Position numbers and translations under genes: made by a program
Source of the DNA: Hibiscus mutabilis
Taxonomy: Eukaryota; Streptophyta; Magnoliopsida; Malvales; Malvaceae
NCBI GenBank assembly: GCA_019671005.1
Contig: CM033714.1
Location: 82,203,909-82,267,908 of the forward strand
Length of the DNA: 64,000 nt
Direction of reading: 5' to 3'
Shown here: positions 19,609-31,454 of the stretch, one piece after another
Numbering within the stretch: position 1 is the first letter of the stretch
Layout of the letters: every line of letters starts with the position of its first letter
The notes under the pieces: model-generated
Databases searched by the model: none
What the model saw: only the letters and a program-made list of their open reading frames with translations
What the model was told of the DNA's origin: nothing

Positions 19609-21399
19609 ATGAACTACTACTGTTACTTAGCTTCGATTTACTTCTTTCTCTTCCTCACCGGAGCAGTAGCAGCCCCCGCCGCCGTCGCACCTTGCCGTTT
19701 CCTTAAGCCTATAAAATCACCAGAACCAAAACCCAGACCTCAAGAATACTTCGAGTTGGCCAATCCTCTACCGTCCGATCATCTCACTCCATCATGTTCC
19801 CTCACCGTCGTCAACCATTCATTCGCCAACACGATCGACTCACCTCCTTTCTCCGCCCCTTACTCTCCTCCTTCCGATTGTCCTACGCCCTGGTCGATCG
19901 TCGTCCTCGATTTCCGAGCCGCCTCTTTTGGCGAACAGTACGATCGAATTGCTGCCATATGGCTTGACGGCGCAGAGATTTTCCGGACCAGCACGGCGGA
20001 GCCGACGGAATCGGGGATCTTCTGGAGAGTACGAAAAGACATCAGTAGGTACTCTCCGGTCCTTAATAAAACCGAAATTAACGTCACCATGATGCTCGAA
20101 AATGTCGTTAACGACGTTTACACCGGCGTTTACGACATCCTCGTTTCGTTTCTGTTTTACAAAGAAGACATCGTTCCCATCGACGTTAGGGTTCCATTAG
20201 TCGCTCTCCCAAATCAGAAATTGGGAACCGCTGAACTGGGATTGTTTAAAACGCCGCCGGATTTGATCATCCCGATTTGCAGCGACGGCGAAAGAGGGTT
20301 TTGGTTCAAAGTAGAAAGCGAATCGGACGTTCACATTAAAAAAGTGAAATTTCCCAGAAATACCCTTCAAGTCGTTTTGGAGTTATACGTGTCGTTTCAC
20401 GGCGACGACGAGTTTTGGTACTCGAACCCGCCGTATTCTTATATCAGAATGAACAATTTGACGACGGGACGTGGGAATGGCGCGTACAGGGAAGTTTTCG
20501 TGACGATTGATGGGAACTTTGTTGGATCGGAGGTGGTTTTTCCGGTAGTTTTCACTGGCGGAGTTAACCCTTTATTCTGGGGACCAGTGGTGGCTATCGG
20601 AGATTTCAATTTACCGAGCTATGATTTGAATTTATCCCCGTTTTTGGGGTGGTTATTGGACGGGAAATCTCACGAGATTCGAATAGGCATCGATGACGCG
20701 ATATCATTCTGGCTCGTGGATGCGAATTTACACATATGGTTGGATCATGGATCTTCCAGGGTTGAAGCTCAATCAATTGTTTATAATAGTCCAGCACTCA
20801 CCATTCAAAGAAATGAAGATTTCACCTATCTTGATGGGATTTTTAGGGTTAAAGCCAAGAGGAAAAGTGAATTTGCAGGTTGGGTTAAGTCCAAAGCTGG
20901 GAATTTCACCACCATTGTTTCACAGCAATTCAAGCTTACAAATTTGGTGAGGTACTACTTCAATGGAACATACAAGATTGTTCAACAGATATTCAAGGCA
21001 AAGAGGGATTCGAGGGTTCGAGAGGATTCCGGTGAATTGGTCGGTCGTACGATTGTTCGGAGGCAGTATCCATTAACTGTGATCACGGCTACTGTTCCAT
21101 TGCAGAGTGAAGGTTCCTTAGGGTCCAAGGAAGAGGATATGTATATGATGATCACCAATGTTTTTCATGCCATGAACGAACGACGGGTTAACGGGTTGTC
21201 TTCGAGTATTCTTTACAACCGTCAGGAATCGGAGGGGTGGATGAAAGTTCAGGGTCATTCGGTTATCTCCGGCAACTCATCCACATGGCAAAGATACACT
21301 TACAGGGACGAGTTGGGTTGCCATTCTCGGACTGTTTTGGCATCGGAAGGCAAGCTTGCCATGGACAATTCAACATTCTATTGTGCAGCTTCTACGTAG
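19609..21399 (+). CDS. PNGase A-like peptide-N4-(N-acetyl-beta-glucosaminyl)asparagine amidase
   Basis: A 596-residue single-exon protein of the plant peptide N-glycosidase A family, which removes N-glycans by cleaving the glycan-asparagine bond; members are secretory or vacuolar. A hydrophobic signal peptide (YLASIYFFLFLTGAV, residues ~6-20) is followed by the family core: YFELANPLPSDHLTPSC, IVVLDFRAASFGEQYDRIAAI, IWLDGAEIFRTSTAEPTESG, FWRVRKDISRYS, then KTPPDLIIPICSDGERGFW and WGPVVAIGDFNLPSYDLNL. The length matches usual plant members (about 570-620). Eight N-X-S/T sites fit a secreted protein. There are no stops or frameshifts. The start is the first ATG and sits directly before the signal peptide. 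The only oddity is the MULE inserted just upstream. Confidence 0.93.
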   Translation: MNYYCYLASIYFFLFLTGAVAAPAAVAPCRFLKPIKSPEPKPRPQEYFELANPLPSDHLTPSCSLTVVNHSFANTIDSPPFSAPYSPPSDCPTPWSIVVLDFRAASFGEQYDRIAAIWLDGAEIFRTSTAEPTESGIFWRVRKDISRYSPVLNKTEINVTMMLENVVNDVYTGVYDILVSFLFYKEDIVPIDVRVPLVALPNQKLGTAELGLFKTPPDLIIPICSDGERGFWFKVESESDVHIKKVKFPRNTLQVVLELYVSFHGDDEFWYSNPPYSYIRMNNLTTGRGNGAYREVFVTIDGNFVGSEVVFPVVFTGGVNPLFWGPVVAIGDFNLPSYDLNLSPFLGWLLDGKSHEIRIGIDDAISFWLVDANLHIWLDHGSSRVEAQSIVYNSPALTIQRNEDFTYLDGIFRVKAKRKSEFAGWVKSKAGNFTTIVSQQFKLTNLVRYYFNGTYKIVQQIFKAKRDSRVREDSGELVGRTIVRRQYPLTVITATVPLQSEGSLGSKEEDMYMMITNVFHAMNERRVNGLSSSILYNRQESEGWMKVQGHSVISGNSSTWQRYTYRDELGCHSRTVLASEGKLAMDNSTFYCAAST

Positions 21400-22526
21400 T
21401 TTCAGTTGTCTCACCATTTCCAGTTTGATTTCATCAATTTGTAGCTTTCAATTCATTCCAAATAATATCTGTACGTACGTAGTCTACAAATTTGTGTCAA
21501 TTTGAGCTTCTAAGTTACTCTTAATGTATAGGGTTTCTACTTTTCCTGTGTCGATTCTCTCAGATCTATTTTGAAATTGAAGTACCATTATATATAAACT
21601 TTACCATAATATTATGCTTTATACTGATTCATTCTAATTCTAATTATTTAAACTTGTAAAGTTTGGATGATCTTCCACGTTCTGTTAGCGCATAGAGGAG
21701 ATGGGTACTGATGACAGATTTTAAAACTATTCCAAGGCAAAAACCAGTCCATCATCAACAAGCATGAGATTCAAATACCTACACTTAAAAAAAAAAACTG
21801 AAGTGGTATGTTCAAAATTTCACTTTCAAAACATTCCTACAATGATGGAATTGTGATTAAAAAAGAATCTTATCCAAGAAGTAAAATGTACATTTTGTCC
21901 AGTTTCTATTGATGGTAACAGGTACGTAAAACTACGGTCTCAAAGATTGAACATGAAGTTACAACAATCTTGCAAGTTGTTGAGTTGCAGACAAGTGAAA
22001 GTGGATAATTCCAAAACATGTATCAACTTTCATCGGAAACTTCATTAATTTCCACATATTGCCTGCATCTATAAAGCTTCGAGAGTTTTAAATCAGGCAG
22101 ATAAAAAACGTGAAGAATACACAACCATACTTCTCATTTTAAAGAGAAAAAATCTATATGCGATACATATTCGGACGCATTCGGACATAAAGACGGGACT
22201 GTGGTCCGCAGAATATGTGAAAATTTAAAAGAAATTGAACATACCCGTGTTGAATAAAGCCCTCACTTCGAGTGCAGGTAGTCCAAAACCTCTGCTGGAC
22301 CTGTTGTTTATGGATGGGCATGCAAACTCAGATGTTTTAATTGACAGATAAAGATATTTTGATGCTACAAATCTCATCCTTTTTCTGTAGGGTTGAATTT
22401 AGGGTAAAATTTTGAGTGTTGCAACTTGAATTTCAATGCAGAAGCTAGATAATCAATGGTTAAAGTCTGATCTTGATCGAGAGAGTGGAAGAATCTTGAT
22501 AGCTGTTCATGTTTCCTTTTCGGTTA
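21400..22526. other. Intergenic: PNGase A 3' end and spacer to convergent pseudogene
   Basis: The first ~150 bp are likely 3' UTR (T-rich elements and 'taatgtatagggtttc' near 21520). The rest is AT-rich with no frame or repeat structure that I can support. The PNGase gene and the methyltransferase pseudogene converge here. Confidence 0.45.
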
Positions 22527-25401
22527 TCATTCACTCGGACGCCAAAAACCCTTCTCCCCAACAAGAAATTGGCCTTGATAAAGAGTTGTCGACCAGTGGA
22601 GTGAACGGAGTATTGGATTGAGCTTTTTAATCGTTTCCATGGTATCTTGAACCAAAAGATATCCACCGGGTCTCAGTATGCGATCAATTTCCACAGCTAC
22701 ATCGATGATGTCACATCTGAGAGGCAAAATGTCCAACAACCATTCAACCATAAATAAAATAACTTAAAAATTATATGTAGAATGAAGAGATTGGCTTTAG
22801 TCATCTATTTAGGTAATCACCGCTCAAAGTATAAAACAGAAATAAAGCATACAAATATTTAGATCAGTAACGTTTAAGTGTTTATTGGAACAGGGTACCT
22901 ATCTTTTAGGTTTTTGAAGAGAAAGCTGGAATGCAGTAGATCGTATGTCCGAGGGTAAGTATTGAACGACTCGCACCAGTCATGATAGACTCCAATCAAC
23001 CCCCTTTCAAAAATAACGGACAAGGTATCTTGTGCATCAATCGGTACAACAGTCATCACCCAGAGAGGTTGCTGAATAAGCGCCGCAGCAAATCTGCAAA
23101 CAACAATTTCAATTACTGTGAAAACTCTTACAAGAGTAAGTTTAGCTTGATACATCAGATGGCAGTGGAAATAGAATATGATGAAAAAAGAAGAAAAAAC
23201 TGGATCAGAGAACATATTGGAAAAACAAAGCTTTGCTCTCGCGAGACAACGGCAACATATCAGGTAGAGAACTCTTGGAAAACACTTCTGTCTCATTTCA
23301 TGAAAGCGAAATGGGATATAGGTGATAGGCAATTACAGATTATGCATATAACAAGTGGGATGGAAAACAGAGAAGATCGATGATAATGATCGGATCAAAA
23401 CTCAAAGCAAGGGAACTTCTAAATTACTTTGTAAATTAGTTCATGTAAGTACACCAACTCCTACCACAAGGACTTGAACCATTCCGAAAGTATTATTTGG
23501 ACTTCCATTGGAACAATCATATTCTTTAGAATTACATCTTGATTACAGAATTCAGAAAAGACTAATTATAATTTAGTTCGAAGATCAATACATTTGAGAT
23601 TAAAAAGTAAACAAGAAAACCACGGAGAAGTCCAAAAGTAGCAGACATGCAATAAAGCCCAAGTACAAGAATGAAACACAAGATTAAACATCAGTTCAAT
23701 GTTCATTTTTAACATAAAAAATAACTAAAAAAATTGTTAGATTTCTTACCCTCCATAACCAGCATTCATATCCATCACATTTCTTATCTAAGTTTATAGC
23801 CATCCCATCAAGATACACTTCCGATACAAGTGCTGCCCAATGTTTGGTTTCCTCATTGAATATATCTTCAGCATCTGGTTCAGATGGAAGGCATACACTT
23901 CCGATACAAGTGCTGCCCAATGTTTGGTTTCCTCATTGAATATATCTTCAGCATCTGGTTCAGATGGAAGGCCTGGAGGCTTACTGCTAAGCCTCTGAGG
24001 CCAAGGTGTGGACCATCTGAGCAAATTACCCATGCTGTCGACCCGAAGATGCGAAATACAATAACTGAGAGGCTCATACCTGTCACAGTCAATAGCCATT
24101 TGAATCAATTTCAATGGAAACGAAGCTAACATCACTATGCAAACATCATTTTAAGACAGAACTCTCCAGTTTAAATTGCTTCAGTCTAGTCTAGACATAA
24201 GTGGAAGAAAAGGCAGTAAATCCGTGCACATTGGATAATACTCTTAAAAATTACCACGAGACATTCTGCTTGGTCTTCTGTTCACACAAGGGTGGAAGTT
24301 TTTCTTTGCGCTGTTTGTAAAAAGAATATGAGGAAGGCTTTTGATATATTATGAGCCCAATTCCAGTTGAATCAACAGTTTTAGCCACAACCTTCCAGCA
24401 TATGGCTGTTGTCAAAGCCACCATTGCTGAAATAATACAGTATTGGACCAGCTTAGCACATCTAGATTCTAATAATCAGAAGACGAAGTGAAATAAAGGA
24501 AGAAGAGGGAAAATCTAGAGACGGGAAAGCAATTTTGTATCTCCCCATGAAAAGTAAGAGAGTGTGATATTCTCACAGTTCCAAACTTTATGATCTCTCT
24601 CATCATCTAGATAAACTGGTGTAGCAGACCATATAAAATATCCTCCTGGCCTGAGAATCCTGTTCAGCTCCAATAATGGTTTCCCGCCTGCATTTTGCAT
24701 TCCAAAACAGCAAAAGTCTCAATAATTTCATGATATGCGAAAAGAGGAAAGCTGAAACAAGGAAGATAATTATAATAATATGGTCAAACAAATGCTGATA
24801 AGAATTAATAAAAGATACCATACCGTCCCCATCCCAATGAACTCTGCATCGTGCACAATGTATCAGATCATATGCATTATCCGGAAATGTCAGCTTTTGT
24901 GTACCAATGACAGAAAGTATAGCAGGAATTCCCCTCTCAAGAGCAAACTGTATCTGAGCTTCATGTTCATCCTTCGGGGCAAATGACATGGTAATTACAT
25001 CTTTATCCAACAAAGAACCACCAAAGCTAGCAACACCGCAGCCAACATCTAAAATAACCCTAATGTTCTTCCCCCATTTAATAGCTGGTAAAGTCTGGAA
25101 GGGGAAAAAACCATAAGGGAGAGAGGAATAAAAAGAAAACTCAAAAGAAAAGTAAAAAAAAAAAAAGTTTCTGGGGCCTACTCTTCAACCAAGAGAAGAT
25201 GATAAATCAGCAATCAAGTGTTAATTTGCAAAGGAAAAATCCAGTACATACCTTAGGTATGAAATCAATATAGTTATGAACACCATTCTTAAATTGAGTA
25301 CCACCGCCAGGGAAAACAAAATAATCACCAGATTTGCGCACCCAGTTCTGTTCCTTCTTGTATTCCACAAGCTTAGGATGAGGAACATTGCTATACCAAA
25401 T
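22527..25401 (-). pseudogene. 5'-truncated PMT-type SAM-dependent methyltransferase (PMT26/27-like)
   Basis: Seven exons with good GT..AG borders are visible on the minus strand: 25252-25401, 24824-25094, 24577-24687, 24255-24426, 23750-24079, 22899-23093 and 22527-22716. They encode the C-terminal part of the plant PMT (QUA2-like) family of Golgi putative methyltransferases: WYSNVPHPKLVEYKKEQNW, FPGGGTQFKNGV, LDVGCGVASFGGSLL (SAM motif), AYDLIHCARCRVHWDGDGG, ELNRILRPGGYF, FNEETKHWAALVSEVY, HDWCESFNTYPRTYDLLHSS and DRILRPGGYLLVQDTME, ending KGFWRPSE-stop. The large first exon (membrane anchor and N-terminal half) is absent upstream. Exon 5 has an 80-bp tandem duplication and a small deletion (about 5 nt near 23787); translation stops at a TAA at 23794-23796. 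Confidence 0.88.
23813..23972. repeat. Perfect 80-bp tandem duplication inside PMT exon 5
   Basis: 23813-23892 and 23893-23972 are identical (both start atacacttccgatacaag and end cagatggaaggc). Eighty is not a multiple of three, so the second pass through it is out of frame. Identity of the copies points to a recent event or an assembly error. Confidence 0.9.
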
Positions 25402-27470
25402 CTACAAATGAGCACGAATATGTTATATAACCCTCATATTCAGTAATTAAAACAGCATCATAAATGTTTAGACATGAGAAACTTCTTTCATAATACATCT
25501 TTTAGCACCTAGCTTCCCAAAAATCTGTCCCTGATGAATATAAGACTTCAGTTCTTTGTATCTCACTCCTCACATATAATAGGATATATTACTGGAACTT
25601 GATTGTGATGGTTGAATATGTTTATGTTCACCATATGAAAATGTTCTTTTTTTCTAAGTTAGTTGCATATATATGTACACGGAGGGTTGTTGAGTTTCAT
25701 ATTCGTGTAGTGTCCAAATATATGTCAGGTGTTGGACACTGATACTTCAAGAAAAAAACGAAACTTAGGAATAATATAGCAATTCGTCCGGCTTAAGATT
25801 AAAGATATAAAATGTTCAAAATCACCATCACGACAAACTATACTAATATTTTCTATATAGAAGTTCACTAAATGTTCAGAATTTTATCATAAAATTAAAC
25901 TTTAACTGAACTTTGATCGAGTTAAACTCAAATAACTCGCGATCTCTCTCATCTCTTTTCCAGCCTTAATTGTAATTAGGCGTACATGTTATTTCTACAC
26001 GTTGATCTAAAATACATTGGGATTTATAACTGTTGACCATGTTTTCCACGGTGCTGATTAAGATCGCCACCTAAACTGGCGTAGCAGGTGCTTTTCTTTT
26101 CCTCGTCTTTTTCTCGAGAATTTTACGCTTGACACGTGGAAAAGCTTTCAGGCAGCACGTGGCAGTTTGAGATACCTTGCTTGGCTTTCGAATAACGGTC
26201 GAGCTTGAATTCATATTTGATTGGTTTGCTGTGGTTGGGTGTGAGCTTAGGCCGGGCTTTTATAAAAATGGTGACGATATAAAGTTCGTTGTATGGTTTA
26301 GTTTAGGGATGATATTCGATAAAGTCGAGTAAAAAATTAAATTAATTAAATTGACTAAGGATAGAGAACAGGATGAACAAATGTGGGTACTTCTTCTTAC
26401 ATACTCATAATCACATAAAATTTTTATATATATCACTTACGGTATGTACATTTTTCAAATATACACCAACTCACGGAATTAGATTTTTAAATTCACTTTA
26501 CACTTGTTATCTAACTGAATTCCTACCACCCAACTCGTACATGCTTATACTCATCAAACTTATCAACTAAGCAACCACTAGTATTAAAGGTAACAAAAAT
26601 AATATATTTTCAAGCTAATTTAATCGAGTTCAAAGTTTACAAACTTAAATAGAATCCTTTCGGGTGAAGATATGAATTTATACCCTAGGATTTGAGCAAA
26701 TTATAAGGCACTTCACTTTAGAATTTTAAGGTTTGCATAATAGTTCATAAATTTTTCTATAAATTTATAATGATCTAGAATTCATATGGTGGGTAATAGT
26801 CGCATGAATGTGGAACATGCAAATGCAGGACGAGTAAGGTCTCAAACCTATCACCTACCCACTACCCATATCGGATAAGATTTTTAACATCTACACCTGC
26901 CTATTACCCATCAAACTCATACCCGTAATCAGCCGTCGGAGTGAGTATAGTGTGGAAACCGCAAAATTGTATCCATCTGTCATCTTTAAAGTTGACAAGT
27001 CTTATTTTATGACTCATTTTAATTTAAATATTTGAGACACATTTATAAATTTCAATTCGAGTTATTTAAATTTAATTATAAATATTTATTATAGTAATTA
27101 ATTTTAATTAAAATATATATTTTTATAACCATGAACGATAAAAATGTGGGTTTGTTAGATTTGTTCGATGTATGATATATTCCGGCCCCAATACATAGAT
27201 AAATATTTGGCAATGTCCAAATGTTACATTATATTAGGCCGAATGGTAAAAAGCCCATTAAAAAGTTAATGAAAAACCTAGCCTATGGGTAGCCCAAGAT
27301 TAAGAGACGAAACACAGGGTGGTGTGTTTCCATTATTAGTAGGTGCATTTTTAGGGGAACAAAATTTTCAGACAGGATTAGAATGGCGAAGATTTAATTT
27401 TTTATTTATAAAAAATAAAAAATATATGATTCATACATTGTTCGTAAAAAAAAAACACTAACAGTGTACA
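25402..27470. other. AT-rich intergenic DNA with two G-boxes near 26.14 kb
   Basis: No exon 1 for the methyltransferase could be found here. Two CACGTG cores lie close together (GACACGTGGAA at about 26130-26140 and GCACGTGGCA at about 26156-26165), in the only less AT-rich part. Around 26820-26940 there is a block of repeated 'acctaccca..acccat' words. No gene can be supported. Confidence 0.4.
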
Positions 27471-27479
27471 AAATATTAA

Positions 27480-28995
27480 GGGTAAAGTTCATAAATGATC
27501 ACTGAACTTTGTTAAAAAAACAAAATGGTAATCAAACTTTAAAATGTTACAAATGACAATTAAATTTTATATTTTGTAATAAAATGATAACTCGGCTGTT
27601 AAAGGCGGTTAATGGGATAACGTTGCAATTATGAAAATTTATCTAATTACACATTTAGTTCTCTATATTTATAGATTCAATCAAGTTAATCCTAATTAAA
27701 AAATAATAAATTTAAGCTTTGAATTCGACTTCTCTTAATGCTTCTCTGAAGATTAGTGGCGCTATATTTGCATGTCTAATTGTTTCATTGATGAACTTTA
27801 ACTAGCACGTTGTCAATGTGGAAACAAAAACAGCCTTAAACAACTTATATATGTTTAAAGGACTAATTTTCATTGCATTCTTCCTTCCCTGTAAATAATA
27901 TTGTGACTAGGGATGCTCCCCGAAGTCAAGCGAATGGCTTGCCGAAGGTTACAACACTGGCCGATCCAAGAAACTGTTGAATTAAACGAAGCAACTGCTA
28001 GTGTAAGTATTTTTTAAGTTTGGGGATCATCAGAATGTAGTTTAATCACTAATTACTTTTCCATGCAGATGATATTTGATCTGACGGCCAAAAAGCTGAT
28101 AAGTTGTGAACCAGGCAATGCCTCTCAGAATCTGAGGGACAATTTCGTTGCCTTCATACCAGGGTTAATCTCCTTTCCCTTGAACATTCCTGGAACAGCT
28201 AATCACAAATGTTTACAGGGAAGAAAGAATGCAATGAAAATGCTAAAGAAGCTGCTAAACCAAAGGCAGGCGACAATGTCGGGAAAGAGCAGAGTCAACT
28301 TTTTCGATTTTGTCCTTGAAGAACTTGAGAAAGAGGGAACAATCTTAACAGAAGCAATCGCTCTGGATTTGATGTTCGTTCTACTATTCTATAGTTATGA
28401 AACAACTTCCTTGGCTCTAACTTTAGCACTGAAATTCCTCTCTGACCACCCTTCAGTTATGAGAAAGTTAAGGGTACGTTAAATTATTACCGAATCTGTA
28501 AAAACCCGAATTGTTTTTCAGAACAAAACATGAACTTAATATTTCCAACCTCCAGGAAGAGCATGAAGCAATACTACGAAACAGGGGAAATATAGACTCT
28601 GGACTTACATGGATAGAATATAAATCAATGACATACTCTGTAAGGTTGTGTTTGTTTCCATACTGACAAAGTGCAAGTTACAGTTCATCAATGAAACAGA
28701 CTTGCAAATATAGCACCACCAATCTTTAGAAAAACATTAAGAGACGTCGAATTTAAAGGTTAAATTTATTGTTTTTTAATTAGGACTAACATGATTGAAT
28801 CTATAAATATAAAAGATTAAATGTGTAAATTATCCAAAATTTTATAGTGCAACGTTACCTCATTAACGGCCTTTAACGACCAAGTTATCATTTTGTTACA
28901 AAATATAGTTTAATTACTATTTTATAACATTTAAAAATTTAGTTACCGTTTTATTTTTTTTAATAAAGTTCGGTGACTATTCGTGAACTTTACCC
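27480..28995. mobile_element. Pack-MULE carrying CYP87-like exons
   Basis: A perfect 9-bp duplication AAATATTAA (27471-27479 and 28996-29004) flanks inverted ends GGGTAAAGTTCA(T/C). The arms share about 245 bp of MULE terminal sequence ('gtaaagttcataaatgatca', 'aaaatgataactcggctgtt', 'ttaatgggataacgttgcaa') and then a further ~110 bp of cytochrome P450 intron and exon sequence in opposite orientations. Between the arms are forward P450 exons. There is no transposase, so it is non-autonomous. Confidence 0.9.
27911..28759 (+). pseudogene. CYP87A-like cytochrome P450 gene fragment
   Basis: Exons at 27911-28002, 28069-28473, 28556-28639 and 28684-28759 are bordered by AG and GT. They encode LPEVKRMACRRLQHWPIQ, MIFDLTAKKLISCEPGN, FIPGLISFPLNIPGTA, VLEELEKEGTILTEAIALDL, FYSYETTSLALTLALKFLSD and EEHEAILRNRGNIDSGLTW, as in CYP87A enzymes; the ETTSLAL segment is the I-helix (usually A/F-ETT). 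The N-terminal membrane anchor and everything from the K-helix to the haem-binding Cys are missing. The last exon has a small deletion after FINET, though its inverted twin in the left arm (about 27740-27800) still reads FINETIRHANIAPLIF on the minus strand. No functional P450 can be made. Confidence 0.88.
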
Positions 28996-29004
28996 AAATA
29001 TTAA

Positions 29005-30096
29005 TCATCTCATATTTAAGAAGTTCAAAAATTCGACTTCATGTTAGGTACAACCATATGTTGTATAAAAGAAATTATATATAAGAAAACTCTCAGGTGT
29101 ATTATTAGTAGGAAGTAAAATTTTCTACAAGACAAGATAGAAAATGATAAAAGGTCCCTTTATTTATATATATATTAAAAAAAGCAAATAATGAGATATT
29201 CGTCATAACTCTAATCTTATATTATAAAACTTTTAATTTTATTGGTGATGCAACCGATACTAATCCCGATACGGAGATAAAATACTATTGCATGTTGTAA
29301 CCCTCTTGATAATTATATATACATAACAAATATAAATATTTGATATACTGATAAAAAGTTTTTAAGTGTAGCAGTTTAAAGACATTCGACAGTTTTTTAA
29401 CCCACTTGTAGAGTAAAATATATCCATTACCAATTTATCTTATATTAGTCATAAAGTAATAGGACTATTTTAATTATACGTTGTGTGGCAGGCAACGAGG
29501 ACTAGAGGGGCATGCTCCCACAAGATTTTGAAGAATTAGAATTAAGTTTCCCAAATTTCTCTAACAAATTAATTTAGCATTCTCAAAATTTTTAAAATTT
29601 TATATATACTTCTTGTGTTTCTTTTAAAAAATCATGTATTCTCCTTGTAGTGTTGTTTGTGTTGATGGACATTATTGTTTGAATTGGCACAATTTTGTGG
29701 CGCTTTCATTCCTCAATGAAGTATTATTATTGAGAAAAAAGTAAAAGTTCATATCAAATTTTAAATTTTTGTTTCGAATATTTTTAATAATTTTTTTTCT
29801 TTTAAAAATTTTAATCACAAAAAATAAAAGTTAAACCTTCAAAATTTTTAAGTTTTTTTTACTTTAAACATTTCATTTTTAAGGCTTAAGGGTGTAAGAA
29901 GCTTTCGAACTTTTGAACAAAGATCAATTAAACTCTTAAACATTTTTACACTCAATTAAACCCTTGAACCAATAAATCGAATCAATTATGATAGAATTGT
30001 AGTGTATGAAGTTGCAGTAATATCTAAACTGTCAAAATGGGTCAAAAGGCTTAATTGATTCAATTTATTGATTCAAGTGCTTAATTGATTAAATTT
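29005..30096. other. AT-rich intergenic DNA
   Basis: No gene is visible. From about 29880 the sequence has alternating 'cttaattgatt' / 'aaacccttgaacc' words that continue after the solo LTR at 31098 ('caagggcttaattaaatg'), so an older small repeat was split by the Copia-like insertion. Confidence 0.4.
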
Positions 30097-30101
30097 ATTA
30101 G

Positions 30102-31092
30102 TGTTGGAAGGCTTGTTCGATCAACCGCGTGGCCAAGAAAGGGTGAATTAGTTTTTGAGTGATTGGTGTGGAAGCGATGAAAAATAAAAAATGACACAAC
30201 GATTTATAGTGGTTCGAGCTTTTAACCAAGCTCTACATCTACTACCTTAGCTTTCCACTAAGGATTTTTCTCAAATTCACTATCAAATTTCTTCTCATTT
30301 TTTAGGCTAAAGAGGCAACATTTACGCATTCAAAAGCTTTCTATCCCAAAGCTTAAGCAAACTCTCTTTTACAAAGAGAAAAACAAAGCAAACTAGAAAA
30401 ACCTCTAAAAGGTTGATATGTTTGTAGTTTTAAGCACTCACCCAAAACCTAAACACTTGAGCATGTATAACAATTAAGCTCACAAATGTGTTCTAAAAAA
30501 ATGACAAATTAAAGCGCTAGAACAATTTGTCTATTATTAAATGTTGGTAGTTGGTTTCTTCTTATTGCATGGCTGCTTGAATGTCCATTTTAAGTCATTT
30601 AATGAGTTCTTGATTGTTACTAGCCTTTGGGGACGTTAATTCCAGCAATAAATGCATTGTCGGTACATGTGTTTCAGGTATCGATACCTGCCTCAAATTA
30701 GAATGAGTCGTTGGGAAAAATTTACACTGGGTATCGATACGCTATACATGCGTATCGGTACAGGCCCTTCTGTATCGGTGCGGGCTAAACCGTATCGATA
30801 CCGATTTTGGCTACTAGAAAATAAATTTTACGTAAAACAAAGGGGCGTATCGATACGGGTAAAATAGGTATCGATACGGCTAACCAGGTACCGATACACT
30901 AACAAGGGGTATCGATACACTTGACCTATTTTTGACACTTTAGCTATTAAAATCATTTTGAACGTGTCAAAAAGCCTTTGAAAACCTTTCAAACATATTT
31001 TTCAAGTTAATGGACTTTTGAAATATTTTTGTAAATTAGTTTAAATCTAAAAACATTTTTCATTTTAAGTTATATAAGTCAATATCTCAACA
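30102..31092. mobile_element. Solo LTR, Copia-like (TGTTG..CAACA)
   Basis: The 991-bp segment starts TGTTGGAAGG and ends ATCTCAACA. Flanks are ATTAG (30097-30101) and ATTAA (31093-31097), a 4/5 match to a 5-bp duplication. TGTTG..CAACA ends are usual for plant Copia LTRs. The 'gtggttcgagcttttaacc' block at about 30211 is also common in such LTRs. No internal region is present. Strand cannot be fixed. Confidence 0.6.
30673..30925. repeat. Cluster of palindromic GTATCGATAC-type words
   Basis: About nine units of (G/C)GTATCGATAC(C/G) or close variants (GTATCGGTAC, GTACCGATAC) lie within 250 bp, inside the Copia-like solo LTR. The spacing is irregular and the intervening sequence is unrelated. 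A 71-residue open frame across it is repeat-derived. Similar words recur thinly at 38300-38395. Confidence 0.75.
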
Positions 31093-31454
31093 ATTAATTC
31101 AAGGGCTTAATTAAATGTAAATAACATTTAAAGATTTAATTAATTTTTTTGTTAAAAATTTAAGGGCTTATTCTTCTCTTAAGTTTTTTTATTTTAAAAC
31201 TTTAAATTGTCATCTCAAAATCTTTCCTAAGTTTTGTCACTGATTATATGTCAATGAAATATAAAAGCTTCACAAACAAGGTTGAATTGATGACGCGTGT
31301 TGTTCGACATATTTAAAAATCTAAAAAAAATAAATTAATAAAACACGAAAATTTTAAATTTTTTTTGATAAAATTTAAATATTTACCGGCAATGAAGTTG
31401 TATAGTTCACGATAATATGCCAATAAATTTATTATTTCGCTGATTAGATTAATT

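Noticed and set aside
22982..23383. 133-residue plus-strand frame
   Set aside because: It is antisense to methyltransferase exon 6 and continues into the adjoining intron; no independent support.
25402..27470. Search for exon 1 of the PMT methyltransferase
   Set aside because: No membrane anchor, acidic linker or upstream PMT motif found in any frame, so the gene is called 5'-truncated rather than extended.
30652..30867. 71-residue frame in the TATCGATA cluster
   Set aside because: Arises from repeated palindromic words inside a solo LTR.
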